From Ruminococcaceae bacterium UBA6392 (lineage in GTDB: Bacteria; Bacillota; Clostridia; Oscillospirales; Acutalibacteraceae), in contig DJQG01000047.1 of NCBI GenBank assembly GCA_002438685.1, positions 1-8,146 of the forward strand: a stretch of DNA of 8,146 nucleotides, written 5' to 3'. Both the position numbers and the translations under genes were made by a program. The notes below the pieces were generated by a model that was not told the origin of the DNA, ran no database searches, and saw nothing but the letters and a program-made list of their open reading frames with translations. This document shows positions 1-6,017 of the stretch, piece by piece (the first letter of the stretch is position 1; every line of letters starts with the position of its first letter).

Positions 1-146
1 GCGGCGCAGGGGAGCACCTTGCCGAGATACTGAACGAATTTCGGCGGCGTCTTGCCTTTGGGGAACACTAAAAACGGCAGGAATCTTGTTGCCATCGTGC
101 CGAGAACCACCGCGCCTATTGTTACAGCCGACTGAACTTCCGTCAT
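1..146 (-). CDS. azlD: AzlD-family branched-chain amino acid transport subunit, 3' end cut by window edge
   Basis: This is the small membrane partner of AzlC; the two together export branched-chain amino acids or analogues across the cytoplasmic membrane. Only the first 48 codons lie inside the window. The peptide starts MTEVQSAVTIGAVVLG, a first membrane helix. It continues with TRFLPFLVF, then PKGKTPPKFVQYLG and VLPCA. The R-x-L-P-F and K-x-P-P...LG..LP pattern is characteristic of AzlD proteins, which are usually around 100-110 residues, so roughly half is missing beyond position 1. The ATG overlaps the azlC stop as ATGA, which indicates translational coupling. A GGGAGG ribosome site lies at about 157-162, inside azlC. 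The assignment rests on motif recognition plus the azlC neighbour. The actual substrate cannot be read from the sequence. Confidence 0.88.
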   Translation of the reverse strand, partial: MTEVQSAVTIGAVVLGTMATRFLPFLVFPKGKTPPKFVQYLGKVLPCA

Positions 147-838
147 ATCTTTTTGCCCTCCCTGTCCTCTATCTTTTTGCCGACGGCAAATGCCGCGACT
201 ATCAGCACCATCGCAGGCACTATAAAATATTTGCTGCCGAATATCGGCAGGCACACCGCAGTTCCTATCAGCCCGACAAGGGCGGGGACGCGGTTTTCTT
301 TTTTCTCCCACTGACCGAGGAACATCACGACGAACAGCGCGGTCATGACGAATTCGATGCCTTTTGTGTTGAAATGAATAACATATCCGAGCAGCGAGCC
401 GACGGTCGAGCTTACGACCCAATATATTTGATTGAGCAGCGTGACGAAGAACATGAACCAGCCTCTGTCAACATCCGGCGGCAGGTCGGCGGTGCAGTTT
501 ACCGAGAAGGTCTCGTCGCACATTCCGAATATCAAATACGGCTTTTTCCAGCCCGTGCCGTCGAATTTTTCGAGCATCGATATGCCGTAAAAAAGATGGC
601 GGGCGTTGACCATCAGCGCGAGCAGAAAGGCGTAAATGGGATTGAAATCGGCGAGAAGCAGGTTTGCCGTTACGAATTCCATGGAGCCCGCGAAGATAAA
701 CATGCTCATGAACATCGGATATATGAACGAAAAACCCTTGCTGCGCATCAGAAGCCCGTATGACATCCCGAGAAATGCGAAGCCGACGAGAATCGGCAGC
801 GTGCGCGGCAGAGCGGCTTTGAATGCTTTGCGCCTCAT
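143..838 (-). CDS. azlC: AzlC-family branched-chain amino acid permease
   Basis: This is the large subunit of the AzlCD (YgaZH-like) exporter, a polytopic inner-membrane protein. The translation shows several hydrophobic segments and the family's conserved patches. These are L-P-x-L-x-G-x-x-F near the N-terminus, FAGSMEF in the first third, NARHLFYG about residue 80, and DETFSV about residue 110. Length is 231-234 residues, normal for the family (about 230-255). Two starts are possible. The ATG at 847 lies directly against the AAGGGGAG ribosome site (848-855), which is too close. The ATG at 838 is 9 bases from GGAG, so I chose it; both give the same protein apart from MKK. It is first in an operon with azlD (4-base overlap) and is driven by a consensus promoter at 925-953. 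The divergent XRE-cupin gene is its probable regulator. Confidence 0.93.
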   Translation of the reverse strand: MRRKAFKAALPRTLPILVGFAFLGMSYGLLMRSKGFSFIYPMFMSMFIFAGSMEFVTANLLLADFNPIYAFLLALMVNARHLFYGISMLEKFDGTGWKKPYLIFGMCDETFSVNCTADLPPDVDRGWFMFFVTLLNQIYWVVSSTVGSLLGYVIHFNTKGIEFVMTALFVVMFLGQWEKKENRVPALVGLIGTAVCLPIFGSKYFIVPAMVLIVAAFAVGKKIEDREGKKI

Positions 839-847
839 TTTTTTCAT

Positions 848-855
848 CTCCCCTT
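848..855 (-). promoter_or_regulatory. ribosome binding site of azlC
   Basis: The minus strand reads AAGGGGAG here. It touches the ATG at 847 but is correctly spaced (9 bases from GGAG) for the in-frame ATG at 838, so it favours the shorter start. Confidence 0.6.
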
Positions 856-882
856 GATTAATCCGCCGAAAGTTATTATAAT
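854..882 (+). promoter_or_regulatory. candidate promoter of the XRE-cupin regulator
   Basis: TTGATT (854-859) and a perfect TATAAT (877-882) are separated by 17 bases. Transcription would start near 889, leaving a leader of about 80 bases before the ATG at 971. The element lies inside the azlC leader, so the two divergent transcripts would overlap. The region is AT-rich, so a chance match is possible. Confidence 0.5.
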
Positions 883-917
883 ATAACTGACAAATGTAAA
901 ATATAGCGGACTAATGT

Positions 918-947
918 TTGACATATTATACGATTGTTCAACATATT
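918..947 (+). promoter_or_regulatory. alternative promoter of the regulator overlapping the azlC promoter
   Basis: TTGACA (918-923) is followed after 18 bases by CATATT (942-947), a weak -10 with four of six matches. RNA would start only about 15 bases before the ATG at 971. It may instead be the left half of an operator, because TTGACA faces TGTCAA at 948-953 as an inverted repeat. Confidence 0.3.
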
Positions 948-953
948 TGTCAA
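925..953 (-). promoter_or_regulatory. consensus sigma-A promoter of azlCD
   Basis: On the minus strand TTGACA (953-948) is followed by exactly 17 bases and TATAAT (930-925), so both hexamers and the spacer match consensus. Predicted transcription starts near 918, about 70-80 bases before the azlC start. So strong a core promoter would normally need repression, which fits the adjacent regulator. The direct repeat ACATATT (921-927 and 941-947, 20 bases apart) and the inverted TTGACA/TGTCAA pair (918-923, 948-953) cover this promoter and are candidate operator half-sites. Confidence 0.82.
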
Positions 954-957
954 TACG

Positions 958-963
958 GGTGAT
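958..963 (+). promoter_or_regulatory. ribosome binding site that sets the regulator start
   Basis: GGTGAT is complementary to the extended anti-Shine-Dalgarno of 16S rRNA and lies 7 bases before the ATG at 971. It overlaps the in-frame ATG at 962, which argues against starts at 962 or 914. Confidence 0.55.
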
Positions 964-970
964 GAATTTT

Positions 971-1522
971 ATGGATCTCGGTGCTGTTATAGCGGCAAAT
1001 CTGAAAAGAATAAGGGCGAGCCGCAATCTGACGCTCGGTCAGCTCTCGAAAATCTCCGGGATAAGCAAGGCGATGCTCTCTGAGATAGAAAAAGGCGGCA
1101 GCAATCCGACTGTGAACACCGTGCTCAAGATAGCGGACGGGCTGAACGTGCCGTACACGAGTCTCATGGAGCAGAACGACGGCGCGGCAGATCTCGTGAC
1201 GAGGGCAGACGCCGTGATGCAGACGGGCGAATCGGAGCATTACCGCGCCTACTGCTATTTCCCCGTCGCCGCGAACAGGAATTTCGAGCTGTTTTATATC
1301 GAGCTTGATGCTGGGACTTCAAACATGTCGATAGGTCATCCGCCGCGCGCGCAGGAGTATGTCTATGTTATAAAAGGGCGAGTTACGATAAAAACGCCGT
1401 GCGGGATATATGAAGTAAATGCGGGCGACGCGCTGATGTTCGAGTCCTCCGCGGAGCATATGTATATAAATAACGGCGGCGAAAAAGCCGAGTTCAATGT
1501 CATAAATTACTATCCGGAATAA
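971..1522 (+). CDS. XRE-family transcriptional regulator with C-terminal cupin domain
   Basis: A DNA-binding regulator of 183 residues in the common HTH_3 plus cupin_2 arrangement. Residues 10-65 form the helix-turn-helix: NLKRIRASRNLTLGQLS, then SGISKAMLSEIEKG and SNPTVNTVLKIADGL. The cupin barrel runs from about 103 to 181. It retains His123, Glu129 and Gly136 of the first cupin motif and Gly152, His163 and Asn167 of the second, so a metal or small ligand could bind. I start at the ATG at 971 because of the GGTGAT site and because upstream codons add residues unusual for the family. The gene is divergent from azlCD with overlapping promoters and so probably controls it and itself. In Bacillus subtilis the azl operon is controlled by AzlB, an Lrp-type protein, so this is a different regulator class. 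The ligand is unknown; an amino acid or related metabolite is only an inference. Confidence 0.88.
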   Translation: MDLGAVIAANLKRIRASRNLTLGQLSKISGISKAMLSEIEKGGSNPTVNTVLKIADGLNVPYTSLMEQNDGAADLVTRADAVMQTGESEHYRAYCYFPVAANRNFELFYIELDAGTSNMSIGHPPRAQEYVYVIKGRVTIKTPCGIYEVNAGDALMFESSAEHMYINNGGEKAEFNVINYYPE

Positions 1523-1526
1523 AATT

Positions 1527-1562
1527 AGCTCCTCCGTGAATTTACGCGGAGGAGCTGCTTTT
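1527..1562. terminator. bidirectional intrinsic terminator between convergent genes
   Basis: A 10-bp perfect stem (AGCTCCTCCG at 1527-1536, CGGAGGAGCT at 1547-1556) encloses a 10-base loop. On the plus strand TTTT follows at 1559-1562. On the minus strand the stem is followed by AATTTTATT, so it can also end the propeller gene transcript. It sits in the short gap between two converging genes. Confidence 0.87.
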
Positions 1563-1576
1563 ATATAGCTTTTTGT

Positions 1577-2461
1577 TTATCCCTCTTCAACCGGCGCGTA
1601 GCTGCGGATAAAGGCATTGATGAACAGCGGACCCATGTCTATCGCGTGGAACACTGCGCCGTCCGCAGTCTCGAGCACCGTGATGCCCTCGCCCTCGCTG
1701 CCTTTTGTCAGGTTGCGGTCGAAGTATTTTGAAACCTTGCCGCTGACGGGGTCGATTTTATATACCGCCTGAGTGTCGTCGTTTGTCGCGGTGTAGAGCA
1801 TGCCTTTGTACATCTCCGCGCCCTGAATGCTCCTGACCGTCTCGCTGAGTTTCACTGTCTTGACATATTTCATATTGTCCGCTATGTCATAGAAAATCAG
1901 CTCGTTCGCGTTCTTTGAGTGGTCGAGGGCGATGAGAAGCCCGTTGCCGTTGTCGACCGCGACCCAGGGCAGCCCGCGCGTGTGACGGGTGTTATCGAGA
2001 ATATAATATCTGCCGGTGAATTTCAGCGTGTCCGCGTCGTAGACCGCGACGACGGGATATTTCCAGACCTTGCTGTCCTCGAGTCCGGCATAGATGCAGT
2101 TGTCGGCTTTCGAGTAGCTAATTCCGCCGATGTGTGCGAGACCGTAGTCGTCCTTGAGCTGCTGCGGAATGGCGAGGGGGTTCGACTTGACTCGCGTCTT
2201 GCCGTCAAGCTCGGATTTCGTCAGCCCCCATTTCGAGCTGAAATAATAATATTTTCCGTCTGTCGTGATGCCCTGCGAGCGCTCCGCCGCTCCGATGAGC
2301 AATACATTGACTTTTGACACCTCGGGGTGCCTCTTGCCCGCGGAGAGCGCGTCGATCCCGAGAGTCAGGACAGAGAGAAAAGTCATGAACGCCGCGAGCG
2401 TGAGAGCTGCAAGACGGCGCATTAATAATATAGTCTTTTTAAAAATTTCGATATACTGCAT
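1577..2461 (-). CDS. exported protein of unknown function, probable beta-propeller
   Basis: A 294-residue protein with a hydrophobic N-terminal segment (about residues 11-40, after MQYIEIFKK). This reads as a signal peptide or anchor, with possible cleavage near ALSAG at residues 38-42. The mature part has repeated beta-rich units of the YncE/NHL/SMP-30 type. Examples are SQGITTDGKYYYFSS (62-76), GGISYSKADNCIYAG (112-126), VAVYDADT (138-145), WVAVDNGNGLLIALD (166-180), GAEMYKGMLYTAT (214-226), VYKIDPVSGKV (233-243) and EGEGITVL (256-263). These give about six candidate blades. I recognise no catalytic motif and no named family. The first ATG is supported by GGAGG at 2468-2472, six bases away; an internal Met14 is an alternative without such a site. 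It is a single-gene unit, divergent from the hydrolase operon, and ends at the shared terminator. It may bind a ligand, lactone or phosphoester at the cell surface, but this is not shown. Confidence 0.8.
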   Translation of the reverse strand: MQYIEIFKKTILLMRRLAALTLAAFMTFLSVLTLGIDALSAGKRHPEVSKVNVLLIGAAERSQGITTDGKYYYFSSKWGLTKSELDGKTRVKSNPLAIPQQLKDDYGLAHIGGISYSKADNCIYAGLEDSKVWKYPVVAVYDADTLKFTGRYYILDNTRHTRGLPWVAVDNGNGLLIALDHSKNANELIFYDIADNMKYVKTVKLSETVRSIQGAEMYKGMLYTATNDDTQAVYKIDPVSGKVSKYFDRNLTKGSEGEGITVLETADGAVFHAIDMGPLFINAFIRSYAPVEEG

Positions 2462-2497
2462 AAACGACCTCCGGTTTGCGTTTTGTCACGTCTATAA

Positions 2498-2524
2498 ATT
2501 ATCAAAAACTAAGTGATATGTCAA
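2498..2524 (-). promoter_or_regulatory. candidate promoter of the propeller gene
   Basis: On the minus strand TTGACA (2524-2519) is followed by GATAAT (2503-2498). The spacer is 15 bases, shorter than ideal, so the -10 choice is uncertain. Transcription would start about 30 bases before the ATG at 2461. Confidence 0.5.
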
Positions 2525-2544
2525 TCTTTTCTCGGCAAGTATTA

Positions 2545-2556
2545 ATAAATATTTAT
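2545..2556. repeat. 12-bp AT palindrome between divergent promoters
   Basis: ATAAAT/ATTTAT is a perfect palindrome lying between the two divergent candidate promoters. It could be an operator for both transcripts. Being entirely A and T in an AT-rich gap, it carries little information and may be chance. Confidence 0.3.
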
Positions 2557-2576
2557 CCGCTAAAGACTTATTTCTA

Positions 2577-2605
2577 TTGAAATTTACCCAAATATATGCT
2601 ATCAT
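2577..2605 (+). promoter_or_regulatory. promoter of the three-hydrolase operon
   Basis: TTGAAA (2577-2582), a 17-base spacer and TATCAT (2600-2605) give five of six matches in each hexamer. Transcription would start near 2612, only about 6 bases before the ATG at 2618 but about 27 before the ATG at 2639. This is one reason to prefer the later start. Confidence 0.68.
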
Positions 2606-2625
2606 ATTCTGTACCTAATGAGAAC

Positions 2626-2631
2626 GGCGGA
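2626..2631 (+). promoter_or_regulatory. weak ribosome binding site of the first hydrolase gene
   Basis: GGCGGA lies 7 bases before the ATG at 2639 and differs by one base from the consensus GGAGGA. The ATG at 2618 has no purine-rich site in front of it. Confidence 0.4.
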
Positions 2632-2638
2632 AACTCAC

Positions 2639-3955
2639 ATGAACTCAGAATCAGCGCACGGATACCGTCCGTGCATAATAATACCGGGCATAGGGCAGTC
2701 TCGGGTGATAGAGACGGACGAAAATGGCGAAAAGATTCGTAATCTCTGGCCGTTTGATCCGGATATGGACGCGCTCGTCAAGTCGGTCGCCCCGTCCGCC
2801 GCGCGGATGATGCTTCTTCGGCGCGACTGCGGCTTTGCTGCGGCACTCGACAAGGCAGTGCGCGTGATACTCGAACCGCTCAGCTGCACACCCGACTCCA
2901 TGAGAAAAGTCAGAGCCGAGGTTGTCGGCTATTATCGCCCCGTCGGCGAATGCACCGCAGGCGAGAAGAGATACATATATGAGATGGTGCCCCTCAATGC
3001 GCTCGCGGATATTATCGGAGAAGAGAATCTATATTTCTTCGCATATGATATCTTCGGCAGGGCGGACGAAAACGCCCGTCTGCTGCGCGAATTTATCGCA
3101 ATGGTCAAAGAACAGAGGCAGTGCGAAAAGGTCGATTTGATTCCTGTGAGCATGGGCGCGACCGTGGCGGAGATGTACTTTGAGCTGTACGGCGCGGATC
3201 AGGATGTCAAGCGCGTTATCGGCGTTGTCCCGGCTTATGACGGCTCGGATATCGCCGCTGATCTTGTGGCGGGGGATATCAATACGGACGACTGCGACGC
3301 GCTGCTCGAAATGCTTCTGAGCCGGCGCGAGGCGAAAAAAATATCTAAACTGATGCATATGATGCCAAAGAAAGTCGCGGACGGCGCAGTCAGAACGCTG
3401 GTTCGCGCGGCGTGCGAGAGCGTTGTCATCAACAGCTCCTCGATGTGGGGGATAATCCCCTCGGAGCGCTATCCCGCGCTTCGCGACAAGTATCTCGGCG
3501 ACTCCGCACATGATGTAATGCGTGCCGTGACCGACCGCCACTGGCGGGTCAGGCGGAATATAAAAGAGCTCGTCCGGCGTGAGCAGGAGCACTCGGTTGA
3601 ATTTTATAATATCTGCGGCTGCGGCAAGCGGTTAGCGCCGATAGCGGCATCCGACAGCCTGACTTCGGATACAATAGTCCCGACATATTCGGCGTCGATG
3701 GGTGCGCAGTGTGCGCCGCTCGGACGGACACTCAGCCCGGGGCGCGGCGAACCCGTTGATTTCATATCCCCGCGCTCGGACATCAACGCGGCGTCTGCCG
3801 CCGTGCCGGACAGAACATGGTTTTATTATAACATGGAACACGAACAGGCCGCCGAAAATAAAAATCTGCTCGATCTCGTTGCGAAGATAGCCTCTTCCGA
3901 TGAGCCGATAGACGTTTTCACCATGCCCGAACACCCTCAGTTTGCTGATTATTAA
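2639..3955 (+). CDS. cytoplasmic-type alpha/beta hydrolase, LCAT/lipase-like, first of three paralogues
   Basis: A 438-residue predicted serine hydrolase without a signal peptide; the core begins almost at once (CIIIPGIGQS, residues 12-21, the oxyanion-loop strand). Further landmarks are the strand LYFFAYDIFGR, the nucleophile elbow VDLIPVSMGA with candidate Ser171, and the PAYDGSDI motif (Asp201). A lid-like helical region contains MWGIIPSERYPALRDKYL. TSDTIVP carries candidate Asp344, matching the D-x-T/I-V-P motif of LCAT-like enzymes, and YNMEHE carries candidate His401. The protein stops at MPEHPQF, where its two neighbours continue for about 120 residues. It starts the operon; the next gene begins 38 bases later with no terminator between. 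The ATG at 2618 would add seven residues but lacks a ribosome site. The loss of the first Gly in the Ser motif (Pro here) makes activity uncertain. Substrate and true location are unknown. Confidence 0.78.
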   Translation: MNSESAHGYRPCIIIPGIGQSRVIETDENGEKIRNLWPFDPDMDALVKSVAPSAARMMLLRRDCGFAAALDKAVRVILEPLSCTPDSMRKVRAEVVGYYRPVGECTAGEKRYIYEMVPLNALADIIGEENLYFFAYDIFGRADENARLLREFIAMVKEQRQCEKVDLIPVSMGATVAEMYFELYGADQDVKRVIGVVPAYDGSDIAADLVAGDINTDDCDALLEMLLSRREAKKISKLMHMMPKKVADGAVRTLVRAACESVVINSSSMWGIIPSERYPALRDKYLGDSAHDVMRAVTDRHWRVRRNIKELVRREQEHSVEFYNICGCGKRLAPIAASDSLTSDTIVPTYSASMGAQCAPLGRTLSPGRGEPVDFISPRSDINAASAAVPDRTWFYYNMEHEQAAENKNLLDLVAKIASSDEPIDVFTMPEHPQFADY

Positions 3956-3993
3956 GAAATAAGGCAATACATATCAAGAACAGGAGAAAAACT

Positions 3994-5946
3994 ATGAAGA
4001 AGATGAAATCGACCGTAGCCCTTGTGCTCGCGCTCATCATGGCTTTCTCGGCGTTTACCTGCGCCTCCGCAGCTCCCGCGTCCGCATCGTCCGATGCGTC
4101 GATAGCAAAGGCTGTTGATACGCTTGCCGACGCCGCAGAAGAGAGCGGAACCCATGCAAACTGCCATAACGGCGACTGCGGACATGCGCCCGTCGTGGTG
4201 GTCCCAGGCATCAACCACTCGCCCACATATCTCTACGACGAGAACGACGAGCCCGTGCTCAACAAGGACGGCGACCGCATCGGCGGCACCCTGCTTATCC
4301 TTGATACGGATAACCTTGTCACCGTCATCCTCAAAAAGCTCGCGTGGCCGCTTATAAAAATGCTCGCCACCCAGACGGACAGCGGCTTCCCCAAGGCGGT
4401 CTATGAGACCGTCTGCGACCTTTTCTCCATCCAGAAGTGCGACAATGAGGGCAACCCGATAAACAACCTCAAGACCGAGAAATACGGTTCTCTCGCCGAC
4501 ATGGATAAGGACACGAGAGACTGGGCATACAGAATGATCCCCATGCAGAAGCTGACCAATATCATCGGCGAGGATCATGTCTATTTCTTCACCTTCAATC
4601 TCGTCGGCAGCCCCATGGACTCCGCCGCGAACCTCAATGAATATATCCAGCAGGTCAAGAAGGCGACCGGACACGACAAGGTCAATCTCCTTAACGTCAG
4701 CCTCGGCGGAACTATCTTCACCGCATATCTTGACGCTTACGGCTGCAAGGATATCAACCAGGTCGTCAACGCCGTTGCCGCAACCGACGGCTCCGAGATA
4801 ATCGCCGACTTTCTCACCAGAGGCGAAGAAGGCTTCAGAATCGACGACGAGTTCCTCTATCATGAGTATATCCCGAAAATAATCGCGGAGAGCAGCGACA
4901 CCGCCTCTCTCGGCTATCTTCTCAATCTTGTTATCAGAATAATCCCGCGACAGGTGTTCAGAGACACTCTGACCGCCGCCATGGACGGTCTCTCCGAGAC
5001 TCTGCTCGTAAACTGCCCGCAGTTCTGGGCGCTCGTCCCGTCCGACAGATATGACGCTCTGTGCGAAAAGTATCTGACAGACAAGGATCACGCAGTCCTC
5101 AAGGCGAAGACCGATCGCTATCATCAGGCTCAGCTCAACCTCAGAAAGAATGTTCTCGCGGCTCATGAGGCGGGCGTCAGGATAGACTCGATAGCCGGCG
5201 CGAACCTCGCTTTCGGCGATATCGAATACAGCTACTTCAGCATCATCAAGAGCGCGCTTGATACCAACTCAGACGGTATTATCCAGCTCTCCTCGACCAC
5301 CATGGGCGCAACAGGCGCCGCCCCCGGACAGAAGCTGCCCGACAGCTACAAGCCCGCAAAGAGAGGCTATATGTCCGTTGACGGTTCGATAGACGCCTCC
5401 ACGGCAGTCCTCCCGGACAACACATGGATATTCATCGGCCAGCACCACGAGGCGGGCAATAACGATGTTGTTCTGACCCTCGCCTGTGCGCTGTTTACAG
5501 ACTCCGAGCTCAAGGATGTCCACTCCAAGCCCGATGTCTGGCCGCAGTATAACGGCACCTGCCGCACGAAGGAAATAAGACGCTGGCTCCTGCCCGATGC
5601 AAAGGCTTACAGAGCGAAAATCGACGAGATGCCCGCAGAGGAGCGTCCGAGTGCCGAGCAGATAGTTGAGCTTGACGCCGCTATCGCGCAGGGCGAAGAT
5701 GCGCTCAACATGACTATAGCCGATCCCGCAAAGGCGGACGCCGCGAAAGAGCGACTGACGAATATCCTCGTCGAGCTCGGTCAGCGCGAGCCCTCAAAGG
5801 AGACTTCCAAGGCGGCATATGCGCTCGAAAAAGTCTGCTGCGTGCTCAGCCTCATCGCCCTCAAGACGATAGGCAGTCAGGGCTATTCCGATGTTGCCCG
5901 CGTGGTCGTTAAATTCCTTATAAAATTCATAGCTTCCGTTATCTGA
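3994..5946 (+). CDS. secreted alpha/beta hydrolase, LCAT/lipase-like, second paralogue
   Basis: A 650-residue exported predicted serine hydrolase. Residues 1-26 are a clear signal peptide (KKMK, a hydrophobic core, then CASA before APAS) without a lipobox fit. A Cys pair (57 and 62) precedes the first core strand APVVVVPGINHS (65-76). The tract GEDHVYFFTFNLVG and then HDKVNLLNVSLGGT contain candidate Ser236. ATDGSEII (Asp265), QFWALVPSDRYDAL, TNSDGII (candidate Asp427) and GQHHE (candidate His485) follow in the order expected for this fold. After about residue 515 comes a helical tail not present in the first paralogue, with AADA/KERL-type heptad patches. It ends in a hydrophobic stretch (about 635-650) that could touch membranes. 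AGGAG at 3982-3986 is 7 bases from the ATG. Codons favour C-ending forms and AAG, suggesting strong expression. An ester or acyl-transfer activity on lipids is inferred from fold resemblance only. Confidence 0.85.
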   Translation: MKKMKSTVALVLALIMAFSAFTCASAAPASASSDASIAKAVDTLADAAEESGTHANCHNGDCGHAPVVVVPGINHSPTYLYDENDEPVLNKDGDRIGGTLLILDTDNLVTVILKKLAWPLIKMLATQTDSGFPKAVYETVCDLFSIQKCDNEGNPINNLKTEKYGSLADMDKDTRDWAYRMIPMQKLTNIIGEDHVYFFTFNLVGSPMDSAANLNEYIQQVKKATGHDKVNLLNVSLGGTIFTAYLDAYGCKDINQVVNAVAATDGSEIIADFLTRGEEGFRIDDEFLYHEYIPKIIAESSDTASLGYLLNLVIRIIPRQVFRDTLTAAMDGLSETLLVNCPQFWALVPSDRYDALCEKYLTDKDHAVLKAKTDRYHQAQLNLRKNVLAAHEAGVRIDSIAGANLAFGDIEYSYFSIIKSALDTNSDGIIQLSSTTMGATGAAPGQKLPDSYKPAKRGYMSVDGSIDASTAVLPDNTWIFIGQHHEAGNNDVVLTLACALFTDSELKDVHSKPDVWPQYNGTCRTKEIRRWLLPDAKAYRAKIDEMPAEERPSAEQIVELDAAIAQGEDALNMTIADPAKADAAKERLTNILVELGQREPSKETSKAAYALEKVCCVLSLIALKTIGSQGYSDVARVVVKFLIKFIASVI

Positions 5947-5960
5947 TCTGAAGTTTTATT

Positions 5961-5999
5961 TACGGCGAACCCCATCTTCGGAGTTCGCCGTATCTTTTT
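5961..5999 (+). terminator. intercistronic terminator between second and third hydrolase genes
   Basis: A 10-bp perfect stem (TACGGCGAAC at 5961-5970, GTTCGCCGTA at 5983-5992) has two more inner C-G pairs and is followed by TCTTTTT (5993-5999). It begins 14 bases after the second gene's stop codon and ends 18 bases before the third gene's ATG. No promoter is evident in the remaining space, so the third gene probably depends on read-through. Confidence 0.85.
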
Positions 6000-6017
6000 A
6001 AAGGACGGTGTTTTAAA

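Noticed and set aside
86..763. 225-codon plus-strand open frame opposite azlC
   Set aside because: The peptide is rich in His, Arg, Glu and Tyr with no domain, while the opposite strand gives a clear AzlC protein.
914..970. Upstream start for the XRE-cupin regulator at 914 or 962
   Set aside because: The 914 start lies inside the azlC promoter and has no ribosome site. The 962 ATG is inside the GGTGAT site that serves 971. The added residues are not typical of the helix-turn-helix N-terminus.
2618..2638. ATG at 2618 as the start of the first hydrolase gene
   Set aside because: It has no ribosome site and would lie only about 6 bases after the predicted transcription start. The ATG at 2639 is better placed. 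A leaderless-type start cannot be fully excluded.
4018..4065. Lipoprotein signal in the second hydrolase (Cys23 near the end of the hydrophobic core)
   Set aside because: The residues before Cys (A-F-T) do not fit a lipobox, and an ordinary cleavage site CASA follows at once.
3952..5166. 404-codon open frame on the minus strand opposite the second hydrolase gene
   Set aside because: It lies antisense to a gene with a signal peptide, catalytic motifs and a good ribosome site. Its translation is low-complexity, rich in Val, Asp and Glu, with no recognisable domain. It arises from the C-ending codon bias of the real gene.
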